A stretch of DNA of 47,362 nt, taken from a virus. The position numbers and the translations under genes were made by a program. Below are positions 22,580 through 30,455 of this stretch, piece by piece. The notes beneath the pieces were generated by a model. The model saw only the letters and a program-made list of their open reading frames with translations. It searched no databases and had not been told where the DNA came from. Position 1 is the stretch's first letter; each line of letters opens with the position of its first letter. The stretch is from positions 1 to 47,362 of the IMG/VR virus record IMGVR_UViG_3300009285_002261; one strand, 5' to 3'.

Positions 22580-22939
22580 CACCAAACCCTCGCCGAGCTG
22601 AGAAAGGTTCGTGAGCGCCGTCCAGATGTCGTCGCGGACTATCTGCTCGCCGTGCTGGTACAGGTCGGCGCCGGTGAGGATGGGCTTGCCGTTCACCGAA
22701 TAGTTGCGCACGTTGCGCACGCGCTCCGAGTAGATGCGCTCGGAGACCTTTTCGGCACGCGTCGCCAGGGCTCGCTTGCTCCCCGCCGTGACGACGCCGC
22801 GCTGATACGCGCGCAGCTCGTCGCCGCTCATCGGGTGCAGCTCGACAGTCAACGGCGTCTCGTCCTCGCGATTGCCGTCGACATCGGGCGCATAGGTAAC
22901 CCAGTCCTCGCCATTCGTGGTCCCGACATTCCTCGCCAT
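22550..22939 (-). CDS. Tail assembly chaperone (G protein)
   Basis: 129 aa. Position between the major tail protein and the tape measure is that of lambda gpG. The body is helical and includes HPMSGDELRAYQRGVVTAGS and RNYSVNGKPILTGADLYQHG. The last codons include GGT-TTG-GTG-GGA-AAC, holding the proposed slippery sites. The zero-frame product ends GNSSSRPAS. Confidence 0.8.
   Translation of the reverse strand: MARNVGTTNGEDWVTYAPDVDGNREDETPLTVELHPMSGDELRAYQRGVVTAGSKRALATRAEKVSERIYSERVRNVRNYSVNGKPILTGADLYQHGEQIVRDDIWTALTNLSQLGEGLVGNSSSRPAS
22574..22580 (-). promoter_or_regulatory. Programmed -1 frameshift slippery site GGGAAAC
   Basis: On the minus strand the zero frame reads G GGA AAC, a perfect X XXY YYZ heptamer like lambda GGGAAAG. 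A second heptamer, GGGTTTG (22583-22589), is also in the right phase. The -1 frame leads into the open T extension, and the offset (530 nt between the two frame references, 2 mod 3) equals a -1 shift. Confidence 0.7.
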
Positions 22940-22973
22940 GCCTCTCTCCTCTGACGCCGCGACGGCGCCATCA

Positions 22974-24164
22974 TCAGGTGAACACGATCGAGCAGTTGTC
23001 CGCGCCGCTCGAGCCGAGGCCCGTGAAGGGCAGGCTCAAGATCACCTCGTCGGACTCCGGCGCCTCGAACGCGGAGAAGTCCGTCTCGGCGTACGGCACA
23101 TTGATCGTGACGATGCTGCCGGCCACGCTGCCGATGACTGCCACGATGGCGTAGGTCGCGAACCCGTCGCGGTTGAGCATTCGGATCAGCTGGTCGGCGC
23201 GCGCCCGACAACTCAGCGTGCCACTCACCTCGACGTCGCCCATGATCAGGTCACTCGGCCACTGGTGCAGGGCCTCGTCGTCGTTGGGCTTGACGCCGCT
23301 CTTGATGCTCAGCTCGAAGCCGGTGATGGGCATGGCCGCGCCCGCGACGGTCACCGAGCCGGTCAGCCCCTGCTGTGGGTTGCCGGCAGTGGTCTCACTT
23401 GGCGCGAAGGGATAGACGGCTGCGCCGTTGTCGGCGCTCACCGAGGTCGGTCCCGAGCCGTCCGAGATGGTGAAGGTTGGTCGCGACGAGTCGGCGGTTA
23501 CCTGGTAGCCGGCGCCGCTGTTGTCGTCGGCGGCGATCTGAATGACCGAGTTCGTGCGCAGTGCGCGCGACGTCGCCGTTGCCGCGATGAGCTGGTCCGT
23601 GGTCACCATCGCACCGTTGAGCGATGTGACGCCGGTCTGAGCATAGCCCATCATTCCGCCCTCGAACTTGAATCGGGGCTCCTCGCCGCCCTTTGCCGAG
23701 ACGGTGAAGCTATCGGCCCAACAGCCCCAGCCCGCCTCCTGGAACAGCGCCGTGGTCGCCGCCGAACCGGAGCGGAACTGCTGCGTGAGCGACACGGTTG
23801 GGATGACGTTGGAGTCGCTGAGCGCGTAGGTGTCACTCGTTGCCGGGGAGTTGGTGTACGTCGAGAGGATCGCCTTGAGTAGCAGATGGATGTCAGGCGG
23901 AGTGCCCGCTGTGCCGCTCGGGATGACGCGCGACTCGAGAGACCAGGTGCCTTTCGCCGTGTCGGTGATGCGCTCGAGCAAGCTGCGGGTTGTGCGATGC
24001 TCGAGCCGCGGCTTGCGCGTGATCTCGGGGCTCATCTGCAGCGTGAGGATCTTCGCCGCGTCGGTGGCGCCAGGCTTGACGAACGTCCCGGCAGAGCCTG
24101 CGGGCTCGTCGCTGACGAAGAAGCGGCGCGAGCGGCCATATACTTGTGCGGAACCGAGTGCCAT
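22974..24164 (-). CDS. Major tail (tube) protein
   Basis: 396 aa, start preceded by GGAGATAG. Beta-rich with Ser/Thr/Gly-rich loops; segments like MPITGFELSIKSGVKPNDDE and SDLIMGDVEVSGTLSCRARA are typical of tail tube proteins that assemble as hexameric rings. A middle portion (DNSGAGYQVTADSSRPTFTI) may be a surface Ig-like insertion. Position after the connectors and before the chaperone supports the call. Confidence 0.8.
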   Translation of the reverse strand: MALGSAQVYGRSRRFFVSDEPAGSAGTFVKPGATDAAKILTLQMSPEITRKPRLEHRTTRSLLERITDTAKGTWSLESRVIPSGTAGTPPDIHLLLKAILSTYTNSPATSDTYALSDSNVIPTVSLTQQFRSGSAATTALFQEAGWGCWADSFTVSAKGGEEPRFKFEGGMMGYAQTGVTSLNGAMVTTDQLIAATATSRALRTNSVIQIAADDNSGAGYQVTADSSRPTFTISDGSGPTSVSADNGAAVYPFAPSETTAGNPQQGLTGSVTVAGAAMPITGFELSIKSGVKPNDDEALHQWPSDLIMGDVEVSGTLSCRARADQLIRMLNRDGFATYAIVAVIGSVAGSIVTINVPYAETDFSAFEAPESDEVILSLPFTGLGSSGADNCSIVFT

Positions 24165-24182
24165 GGTGACTATCTCCTCGGC

Positions 24183-24653
24183 CTACTCGGCCGTGACTGA
24201 CTCTTCAAACTTGATCGCGAGCTCGAGCACGATTGCTGCGACGCCCTCTTGCGCCGACTGCGGGTTTCCCTCTGAGCCCTGTCGTCGCTTGATGCGAACG
24301 CCGAGCACGCCCTCGACGTTGAGGGTCGGGTCCTCGTAGATGGCGCGCCGGATGTCGTTGGCGATTGAGGCGCAGCCCTCCGCGACACCGCGCGCGCTCT
24401 TCGTGCAGTCCACGAAGGCGAGCAGCTGCACCGTCCACTCCATGGTGGAGTTGCCACAGATGTCGGTATTGTCCTCGCCCTGCGGCACGATGCCGATCCA
24501 TGGCCTCGCCCCGGAGCGGGCCGCCTGGTCCGTGGGCTCGCGCGCTGTGAACTCGACCGTCGCGACCGTGTTGCGGTACCCATCCGGCACACGGATCGCT
24601 TCGAGTACCGCGGCCAGCGCGTCGAGGATCTGCAGGCGAAGAGGGTCACTCAC
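24183..24653 (-). CDS. Tail terminator / completion protein-like
   Basis: 156 aa from the GTG at 24653; 8-nt overlap (GTGAGTGA) with the upstream gene. N-terminal helix (LRLQILDALAAVLEAIRVPD) followed by strands (WIGIVPQGEDN, EWTVQLLAFVDC) and a C-terminal strand VAAIVLELAIKFEE. Size, layout and place next to the tube protein fit a tail terminator that caps the tube. Family not confirmed. Confidence 0.65.
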   Translation of the reverse strand: MSDPLRLQILDALAAVLEAIRVPDGYRNTVATVEFTAREPTDQAARSGARPWIGIVPQGEDNTDICGNSTMEWTVQLLAFVDCTKSARGVAEGCASIANDIRRAIYEDPTLNVEGVLGVRIKRRQGSEGNPQSAQEGVAAIVLELAIKFEESVTAE

Positions 24654-25227
24654 TGATGCCTCCTCCCTGCACCTGCGAGAGCGCCGCCTTGACGCTCTCA
24701 CCGAGTATCTTGTGCACCTGTGGCTCGGCCCTCTTGGCCGCAGCGTCCACGTAGTGACGTGGCGCGATGGTCACGCTCTGCTTGAGGACGTAGTGCAAAA
24801 TCGTGCGCGAGGCCTTGGCCTCGATGAGCAGCGGCGTACCGCGCTTGCTGACGATGAGCGTCAGGACCCCATCCGGCCAGTCGCGCGGCCAGCGCTTCTT
24901 CGCCTGTGGCGAGATCGGGATGGCGAGCGCCTTGGCTGTCTTCGGCTTGACGGTCCCGCCACGGTCGAGGATGTCGGCATAGACGAGATCCGATAGAGCA
25001 CCGGCGGCCAGTTCGTCGGAGGCATCGACAAACTTCGCCGGGAGGAAAGACCGGGCAAGCTCGCCGGTGCCCCTCGGAAACTCGTCGATGACTGTCCGCG
25101 CGATCTCGCCGCCAGCGTAATTCGCGGCCTTCAGCACCGCGCGCCCAAGCGCCGGCTGCAGCGTGAGCGCCATCTTGCCGAGGACGATGCCGACCGCCTG
25201 GCCGTTCTCCACGCGCAGCTCAAGCAT
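24646..25227 (-). CDS. HK97 gp10-like tail completion protein
   Basis: 193 aa from the ATG at 25227, which overlaps the upstream stop by 8 nt. The N-terminal half has helices and a GTGELARSFLPAK motif seen in head-tail joining proteins of the gp10 type, followed by DLVYADILDRGGTV. It would connect the capsid portal complex with the tail. Confidence 0.7.
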   Translation of the reverse strand: MLELRVENGQAVGIVLGKMALTLQPALGRAVLKAANYAGGEIARTVIDEFPRGTGELARSFLPAKFVDASDELAAGALSDLVYADILDRGGTVKPKTAKALAIPISPQAKKRWPRDWPDGVLTLIVSKRGTPLLIEAKASRTILHYVLKQSVTIAPRHYVDAAAKRAEPQVHKILGESVKAALSQVQGGGISE

Positions 25228-25657
25228 CGTCGTCGTCCCCTGTCGCGACGCCGGTGCCGGGATAGTCATCCTGCCCGACCGAGAATGACGGCTGCGGATA
25301 GTCGGTGTCCTGTTGGTTGGTCTGCCTGCGCGAATCGCTGATCCCGCCCGCGTAGACGGTCATACCGCCACGTGCGGCGCGGGCCTCGAGGCGAGCGAGT
25401 AGGGTCTCGAGCTGCGTCACCTTCTGTGACTGAGAGGCCGTGATGCCGCTGGCGCTCGAGTCGATCTTGTTGCGTAGCTTGCCGAGCAGGAATTCCGCGG
25501 CGCGCACGGCGGCGGCGGCGACGTCGGACGTCAGCTCGAGCGCGTAATCGACCTCGGCATCGGTGAGTGATTCGTCGTCGTCGGTCTTGTCGACGGTGTC
25601 GCCAATGGACAGCCGGACCTTGCCGCGGTTGGTCGAGATGTCGTAGGTAAACGCCAT
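25220..25657 (-). CDS. Head-tail connector (gp6-like adaptor)
   Basis: 145 aa. The N-terminal part (YDISTNRGKVRLSIGDTVDK, DDESLTDAEVDYALEL) and the following helices match gp6/gp15-type adaptors that bind below the portal ring. The C-terminal third is polar and Asp-rich (ATGDDDDA). Position before the completion proteins agrees. Confidence 0.75.
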   Translation of the reverse strand: MAFTYDISTNRGKVRLSIGDTVDKTDDDESLTDAEVDYALELTSDVAAAAVRAAEFLLGKLRNKIDSSASGITASQSQKVTQLETLLARLEARAARGGMTVYAGGISDSRRQTNQQDTDYPQPSFSVGQDDYPGTGVATGDDDDA

Positions 25658-25715
25658 CGGCTGCGCCTCTCGCGCCGCCGTTGCCTACTGCGCCACGGCG
25701 TACGCTACGGCCGCG

Positions 25716-26123
25716 CTACGACTTGCGCGGCTCATTGCCCCTCACCTTGGTGTGAGTCTTCTCGTGCGCCTCGAGCGCGCGGAGTGCCGAGGCAGCTTCC
25801 GCATCAGCCTTCACCAGACGCTCGCCGGCCGCCTTGGCCTGCGCATCGACAGCGGCCTTCTCGGCCTTGACCGCGTCGGCCCTGGTGGAGGCCTTGGCGA
25901 GCGCGTCAGAAAGTCGCTGGTGCTCGACCCGCACGCGCACCGCCCCAAGCTCGACAACCGAGCGCCTGGCCTCATCCTCGGAGGCGTAGCGAATTGCGCC
26001 CTTGTTGATGAGCGGCTGCAGTCTGTGCGCAGGGATGGCAGTGATGACAGCTTCGGGGATGACTTCCCCGCGCTCCCATCGCTTGCCGTGTAGGTCGAGG
26101 TTGCCCCAGGCGAGATGCGGCAT
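25716..26123 (-). CDS. Hypothetical head-region protein with coiled coil
   Basis: 135 aa. An N-terminal domain (KRWERGEVIPEAVITAIPAH, RLQPLINKGAIRYA) precedes an Ala-rich coiled coil (about 65-125) and a basic tail. It lies between the major capsid protein and the connectors. It could be a capsid accessory factor. No family recognised. Confidence 0.6.
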   Translation of the reverse strand: MPHLAWGNLDLHGKRWERGEVIPEAVITAIPAHRLQPLINKGAIRYASEDEARRSVVELGAVRVRVEHQRLSDALAKASTRADAVKAEKAAVDAQAKAAGERLVKADAEAASALRALEAHEKTHTKVRGNEPRKS

Positions 26124-26152
26124 CGTCGGTCCTCTCGACGTGCGATCGTGAC

Positions 26153-27136
26153 TTACGCCACGATGCCGTTGAAGTAGGCGCCCGCGTCGGCCGTGATGAG
26201 CTTCACGTCCACGTAGAGCTCGAACTCGTAGCGAGTGCTCTTGAGGTTTTCCATGCGGAACTCACGCACATAGATGCCGTTGCTGCCGCGACCATCGCGC
26301 TTCCACGCGAAGGTGCGAGCGCCGGTCATGACGTGCTTGCCGACCGTTGCATCGACGTAGGTCAGCAGCGCGCCCTTGGCCGCGAGCAGCTGCGTCAGCG
26401 TGGCGGTCTGGTTCTCGGCCGCCGAGTTATAGAACCCACCCGCCACATGGTACTGGTCGACGCCGAAGTATGCCGCCAGCTTCCCGGCCACCTCGCGCAC
26501 GCTCGTAAAGGTCGTGTACTTCAGAGAGTCGCGCACCTGCGGATTGACGATGATCTTGTGGTGCGTGGTCTGCCCGACGACGAGGCAGTTGGGGTCGCGC
26601 CCGATGCGGCCCTTGATGATACCCTTCCAATACTCGACGTCCTCTTGCGGGTCGGAGCTGGCGTCATTCCAATGCAACGCCGAAGTGCCCTCGACAGCGC
26701 TCGAACTCACGCCCGTAACGTCTGACGTCCACTTGCTGGTGCCGAAACAGTTGGTCGCGAAGATCGAATCCGCTTGCATGCGGATCTGGTTCTCACCCCA
26801 GGCCACCGCGTCACGCTCGGGATCGATGGCCGCGTCGGCGTTCGCCGCGTCGTCGTCATCGAAGTCCTTGTGCACGGCATAGTTGACGCACGAGTAGGTC
26901 GTGTTCGACAGCGTCCAGCCGCCGCCCGCCGAGTCCTCGCTCGTGCCACGTCGCCGCATCTCGAGGCGGTTAAATGCGCCGGTCGGATACGTGAAGTAAT
27001 AGTCGCTTTCCTTCTCGACCGGCAGCACCGGGGCCGCCTTGAAGCAGACGAAGGCATCATCGCTCTGCAGCGCGGCGACCGTGAAGTTGGCCATCGCTGC
27101 GTTGATGTGCATGTCACTGCGAGTCGGGGTGGGCAT
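26153..27136 (-). CDS. Major capsid protein
   Basis: 327 aa, start preceded by AGGAGAT. Features typical of HK97-fold coats: N-terminal FTVAALQSDDAFVCFKAAPV with LPVEKES, the strand YYFTYPTGAFNRLEMRRRG, an ADSIFATNCFGTSKW spine region and GLVVGQ-like peripheral strand (CLVVGQTTHHKIIVNPQVRD), then VREVAGKLAAYFGVDQYHVA. Position and length fit a major capsid subunit. No N-terminal propeptide is evident. Confidence 0.85.
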   Translation of the reverse strand: MPTPTRSDMHINAAMANFTVAALQSDDAFVCFKAAPVLPVEKESDYYFTYPTGAFNRLEMRRRGTSEDSAGGGWTLSNTTYSCVNYAVHKDFDDDDAANADAAIDPERDAVAWGENQIRMQADSIFATNCFGTSKWTSDVTGVSSSAVEGTSALHWNDASSDPQEDVEYWKGIIKGRIGRDPNCLVVGQTTHHKIIVNPQVRDSLKYTTFTSVREVAGKLAAYFGVDQYHVAGGFYNSAAENQTATLTQLLAAKGALLTYVDATVGKHVMTGARTFAWKRDGRGSNGIYVREFRMENLKSTRYEFELYVDVKLITADAGAYFNGIVA

Positions 27137-27175
27137 CGAAATCTCCTACTGTCCGAGATAGTCAGACAACCGCGG

Positions 27176-29293
27176 CTAGGCCTGGTAACCGACTTCCCAG
27201 CCCTTGATTACAACCGTGCCAGCCTGCGCCGCCGTGGCGTGCAGGAAACGAACGTACGGGATGAGTTGGTCGCCATCGTCGAAAGACATCGCCGCAGTTG
27301 CCGCCGGGGCAGCCAGTGTTCCTGGCGTCACGGCATCGTGCTGCAGCGTCGCCACTCCCGCGGCGCTGACCAGTATCTTCACCTGCAGGTCGGTCGCCGA
27401 GGCGATGGTGTTGGTAGTGTCGGTGTTGTCGGCGCCGCCGCCGTTTAGCTCATTGCGCACTTTGAGCGCACCCGGTGACGCAGCGGTGTTGAGGCCGAGG
27501 CCGAAGTACGTGTTGTAGGCCTCTGCATCGGAGTTGCCGAGCTCGGCCTTGCGGAACCCAATGAACAGGTCATCACAGCCGTTGATCAGCTGGATGTTGA
27601 GCTTGACCAGGAAGTAGAACGCTGCGTCGATGCCGACCGCAAGCGGCTTGCCGCTGGTGTGGATCCAGTGACTGAATACTTCCAGGCCATCGTTGTCGGC
27701 CTGGTCGCAGCCAATGTCGATACCATCCGTGGTGGCCACCGGGCCAGTGATGGTCTGACCAGCGCCAAGGACGAAGTAGCCGAGCTGCGTCGCGTCCGGC
27801 AGAACGCAGAGGTTGTAAGCCCCGGTAGTCCCGTCGGCCACGGTGAAGTCGGCTTGGATGTTCGTCGGGTCGTCGTTGGCACTCATCCCGGCGAGGGTCG
27901 CCTTGACGATCTTGCCGTTGTCCCAGACGGGGATGGTATCGGCCGCGCTGACCACAAGACGATGACCGGCCGTGCCGATGGCGCGGCGAGCGAGCGCAGT
28001 GGCCGAGCTCTTGTAGAGGACGTCGCCCTTTGCGTCGCTACCCACCGTGACGTCGGTCACAGTGAGCGCCCCACCGTCCGCGATAGTCGCGTCACCACTG
28101 ACGGCCGACCACTGAGGCGCCGTGTCACCAGCGTTGACCTGGAGGAGCTTGCCGGCGCCACCAGTAGCCAATCGCGCAAGCGCGGTGGCCGAGCTCTTGT
28201 AGAGCAGGTCGCCCGTAGCATCCGACCCGACCGTCACGTCCGTGACAGTGATGGCGCCACCGTCAGCGATGGTCGCATCGCCACTAAGCGCGGACCACTG
28301 CGGCGCCGTGTTGCCAGCATTCAGCTGGAGCAGTCGACCGGCGCCGCCGACACCGAGGCGGGCTAGTGCGGTCGCGCTCGACTTGTAGAGCAGGTCACCA
28401 GTGGCGTCGCTGCCCACCGTGACGTCGGTCACGGTGAAGGCGCCCGCATTGGACATCGTCGCGTCGCCGGACGGAGTCACAGCTGCGGCAAGGCCGCTGC
28501 CGTTGCCCGCCCAGATCTTGCCGTCCGCGAGCGCGGCACCGACCACCGAATTCATGCCGGCCGGCGCAACGAAGACTGATCCGGTCGCAGCTTCCACGAC
28601 AGTCGCGAGCGCCCAGGCGACCACCTGTGCGCTATTCGTCGCAGTGACGAGTTCCCCGTCCGCCTCGACCGCCAGTGCATCGCCGGCGGTAAAGCCGCCC
28701 GTGCCTGCCTTGGCCGTCGCCGGACCGAAGGTCACCACCTGCGCCTCGGCACTCAATGCCGGGGCGTTCTGGAGGATGCCCAAAGCCCGCTCCCCCGCGC
28801 TTGAGCACTTGACGATCTGACCGGCCGTGGTGTGCGCCTTGACTCCGCAGTATTGGCCGCTCGAGGCGTAGTTGGCCGAGCTCACGAAGGTCTGCTGACC
28901 GAGCAAGCCGGCCGCGGCACCGCCGCCACCGGGGCACAGGAAGACGGCCTTGATGTCGTTGGAGACGCCGCTCTGCAGTGCGAGCCCGATGATGTTGTCG
29001 TCTTCATCGGTCGCGCTGATGAGCTTCCCGCTCGAGTCGGTCGTGAGCGGATCCATCTCGGTGACAGTCCCGCCCAGTATCGCCTTAGAGATACCGAGCA
29101 AAGCGACGGTGCCGGTCTGCGCCGACGTCGGGTCATCTTGCAGAATGCCGACTGGGCGCTCGCCTCTGGTCGCGCAGATCGCGAGCTTGTTCGAGCCGTT
29201 CAATTTGACGGCGTAGTATTGGCTCGAGCTGAGATCGGAAGCGGCCTCGAAGGCATCACGGAGGCAGGTATTCTCGTAAGCGGCTGCGGTCAT
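27176..29293 (-). CDS. Head decoration / head fibre protein
   Basis: 705 aa directly upstream of the major capsid gene. Two DUF2190-like decoration domains lie at about 25-120 and 145-246 (GERPVGILQDD..., GERALGILQNAP...). Three 62-residue repeats follow (275-460; each with SGDATIADGGAITVTDVTVG and GDLLYKSSATALAR). The end is a jelly-roll-like domain (about 480-705). DUF2190 proteins sit on the capsid surface and the repeats resemble tail-fibre 'DATGDLLYRSGGA' units, so this looks like a head fibre anchored by decoration domains. Confidence 0.75.
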   Translation of the reverse strand: MTAAAYENTCLRDAFEAASDLSSSQYYAVKLNGSNKLAICATRGERPVGILQDDPTSAQTGTVALLGISKAILGGTVTEMDPLTTDSSGKLISATDEDDNIIGLALQSGVSNDIKAVFLCPGGGGAAAGLLGQQTFVSSANYASSGQYCGVKAHTTAGQIVKCSSAGERALGILQNAPALSAEAQVVTFGPATAKAGTGGFTAGDALAVEADGELVTATNSAQVVAWALATVVEAATGSVFVAPAGMNSVVGAALADGKIWAGNGSGLAAAVTPSGDATMSNAGAFTVTDVTVGSDATGDLLYKSSATALARLGVGGAGRLLQLNAGNTAPQWSALSGDATIADGGAITVTDVTVGSDATGDLLYKSSATALARLATGGAGKLLQVNAGDTAPQWSAVSGDATIADGGALTVTDVTVGSDAKGDVLYKSSATALARRAIGTAGHRLVVSAADTIPVWDNGKIVKATLAGMSANDDPTNIQADFTVADGTTGAYNLCVLPDATQLGYFVLGAGQTITGPVATTDGIDIGCDQADNDGLEVFSHWIHTSGKPLAVGIDAAFYFLVKLNIQLINGCDDLFIGFRKAELGNSDAEAYNTYFGLGLNTAASPGALKVRNELNGGGADNTDTTNTIASATDLQVKILVSAAGVATLQHDAVTPGTLAAPAATAAMSFDDGDQLIPYVRFLHATAAQAGTVVIKGWEVGYQA
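27914..28471 (-). repeat. Three 186-bp repeats in the head decoration gene
   Basis: DNA copies of the 62-residue fibre unit. Units 1 and 2 are closest; unit 3 diverges at its end. Such arrays change length by recombination. Confidence 0.8.
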
Positions 29294-29339
29294 GGCGTCT
29301 CACTCCCTCGTGGGTGTGGGTGTCGGTTCGCTGGGTCGG

Positions 29340-29924
29340 TTAGTTGGCCCGCTGCTCGTCGCGCATCTGGCGATAGAGTTCGGGGTTCTCCGAGCAGATC
29401 TTGGCGAAGGCTTGCTCGAACGAAAGGTGATCCTTGCCGCTCGCCTTCGAGACGAGGCCCTTGGCCAGCTCGTTGATCTTGGCTTCGGCGGAACCTTCGT
29501 CGGCCGCGCCCGTGGTGCCGCGCTCGCGCAGCGCCTTCTTCGCGAGAGCCTCGGACTGGCGATACTCTTCGACCGCCTCGCTGTAGGCTTCCTCGCCGAG
29601 CTTCTCGCGGATGCCGAATAGGCGTTCGGTGCGCTTGGCGATGTCACCGGGCACGTGCGCGAACTCACCCGCGACCTTGGCGATCTCGCTCTTGCGCTTC
29701 TCGATGCGCGCGACCTCGAGGGAGATGACCGAGGCCCAGCCGGTCACGAGACCTTGCTCGGCGTCGACCTTGCTTACCTGGAGGGAGAAGCCGAAAGGCT
29801 GCCCCGTCGCGGCACCGTCGCGCTTATAGAGCACGACGCGTGGACGGTTCGCTGCGTCACCCGAGGCGCCTTTATCAACGACGCTGATTTCGCGAATGAC
29901 TAGCTTGCGGAGGAGGTTCGGCAT
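29340..29924 (-). CDS. Prohead scaffold/protease-like protein
   Basis: 194 aa. The N-terminus (KLVIREISVVDKGASGDAAN) resembles the XkdF/prohead protease 'E-V-S-x-V-D-x-P-A' segment, but no catalytic Ser/His pair is obvious in this short version. The rest is a charged helical region with VDAEQGLVTGWASVISLEVA and a C-terminal FEQAFAKICSENPELYRQMR. It is probably a scaffold with a degenerate protease-like start, or a truncated protease. Confidence 0.65.
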   Translation of the reverse strand: MPNLLRKLVIREISVVDKGASGDAANRPRVVLYKRDGAATGQPFGFSLQVSKVDAEQGLVTGWASVISLEVARIEKRKSEIAKVAGEFAHVPGDIAKRTERLFGIREKLGEEAYSEAVEEYRQSEALAKKALRERGTTGAADEGSAEAKINELAKGLVSKASGKDHLSFEQAFAKICSENPELYRQMRDEQRAN

Positions 29925-29962
29925 CTCACGGGGAGATTGCCCGCAAGATGGACTATCGCCGA

Positions 29963-30016
29963 TACCTAATGTCTAGGTTGTCCGCAATGTCCGCAATGTG
30001 CAGAATGTCTAGGTTG
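29963..30016 (-). repeat. Six tandem 9-bp repeats in the gap before the scaffold gene
   Basis: Reading the minus strand, six 9-mers follow without gaps: CAACCTAGA, CATTCTGCA, CATTGCGGA, CATTGCGGA, CAACCTAGA, CATTAGGTA. All start CA and the outer pair CAACCTAGA is exact. The block is AT-richer than its surroundings and lies in the only sizeable gap (29925-30022) of the head operon, just after an excisionase-like HTH gene. It is a candidate protein-binding iteron array. Confidence 0.75.
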
Positions 30017-30022
30017 CGCCAG

Positions 30023-30229
30023 TTAGCCCTGGTGCGCTCTGCCCTGACGAGTGCTGACTATCTCGTCGCGTCGCAGCCAACGCCGGCCGACAAAGTCAAT
30101 GCGAACGGTGAAGTGGCAATGCCGTGTGTCGCCGGCCTCGAGCTCGTCCACCCAGCGACGTAGTGTGCGCTCGCAGACGCCTAGGAGCTTCGCGGCCTGG
30201 GGGATGCTCACCTCTCCGCGCTCCCTCAT
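30023..30229 (-). CDS. Excisionase/MerR-like HTH protein
   Basis: 68 aa. SIPQAAKLLGVCERTLRRWV is a clear winged-HTH of the excisionase (HTH_17) type, followed by the wing (VRIDFVGRRWLRRDEI). A start with GGAGACAGTAG lies upstream. It sits between a small portal-associated gene and the scaffold gene, an unusual place for a DNA-binding protein. The tandem 9-mers immediately downstream are its most obvious possible target. It could be a directionality factor, a structural gene regulator or a packaging factor. Confidence 0.75.
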   Translation of the reverse strand: MRERGEVSIPQAAKLLGVCERTLRRWVDELEAGDTRHCHFTVRIDFVGRRWLRRDEIVSTRQGRAHQG

Positions 30230-30230
30230 G

Positions 30231-30455
30231 CTACTGTCTCCCCGCCGCGCCCGACTCTGCCGGCAGCTCGAAGCCGCGCCCGATAGGACCCATGAGCCGC
30301 TCGGCCATGGGCTGATCGAGCTGGAACGCGACCATGATGAGTTGCACCGCCGAGTCGCGCGGTAGCTGTCCCGCCGCGGCGCTGATCAAGATATCCTTGA
30401 GTGCCGTCACCTGGGCGCCGTTGAGCGCGCTCTCCTGCACGTTCTCTGTGCTCAC
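30231..30455 (-). CDS. Small protein resembling a detached portal C-terminus
   Basis: 74 aa, GTG overlapping the portal stop (GTGA). The motif LNGAQVTALKDILISAAAGQ followed by LPRDSAVQLIMVAFQLD strongly recalls the segment found at the C-terminus of many phage portal proteins. Here it is a separate gene. It may bind the portal or the scaffold. Confidence 0.65.
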   Translation of the reverse strand: MSTENVQESALNGAQVTALKDILISAAAGQLPRDSAVQLIMVAFQLDQPMAERLMGPIGRGFELPAESGAAGRQ

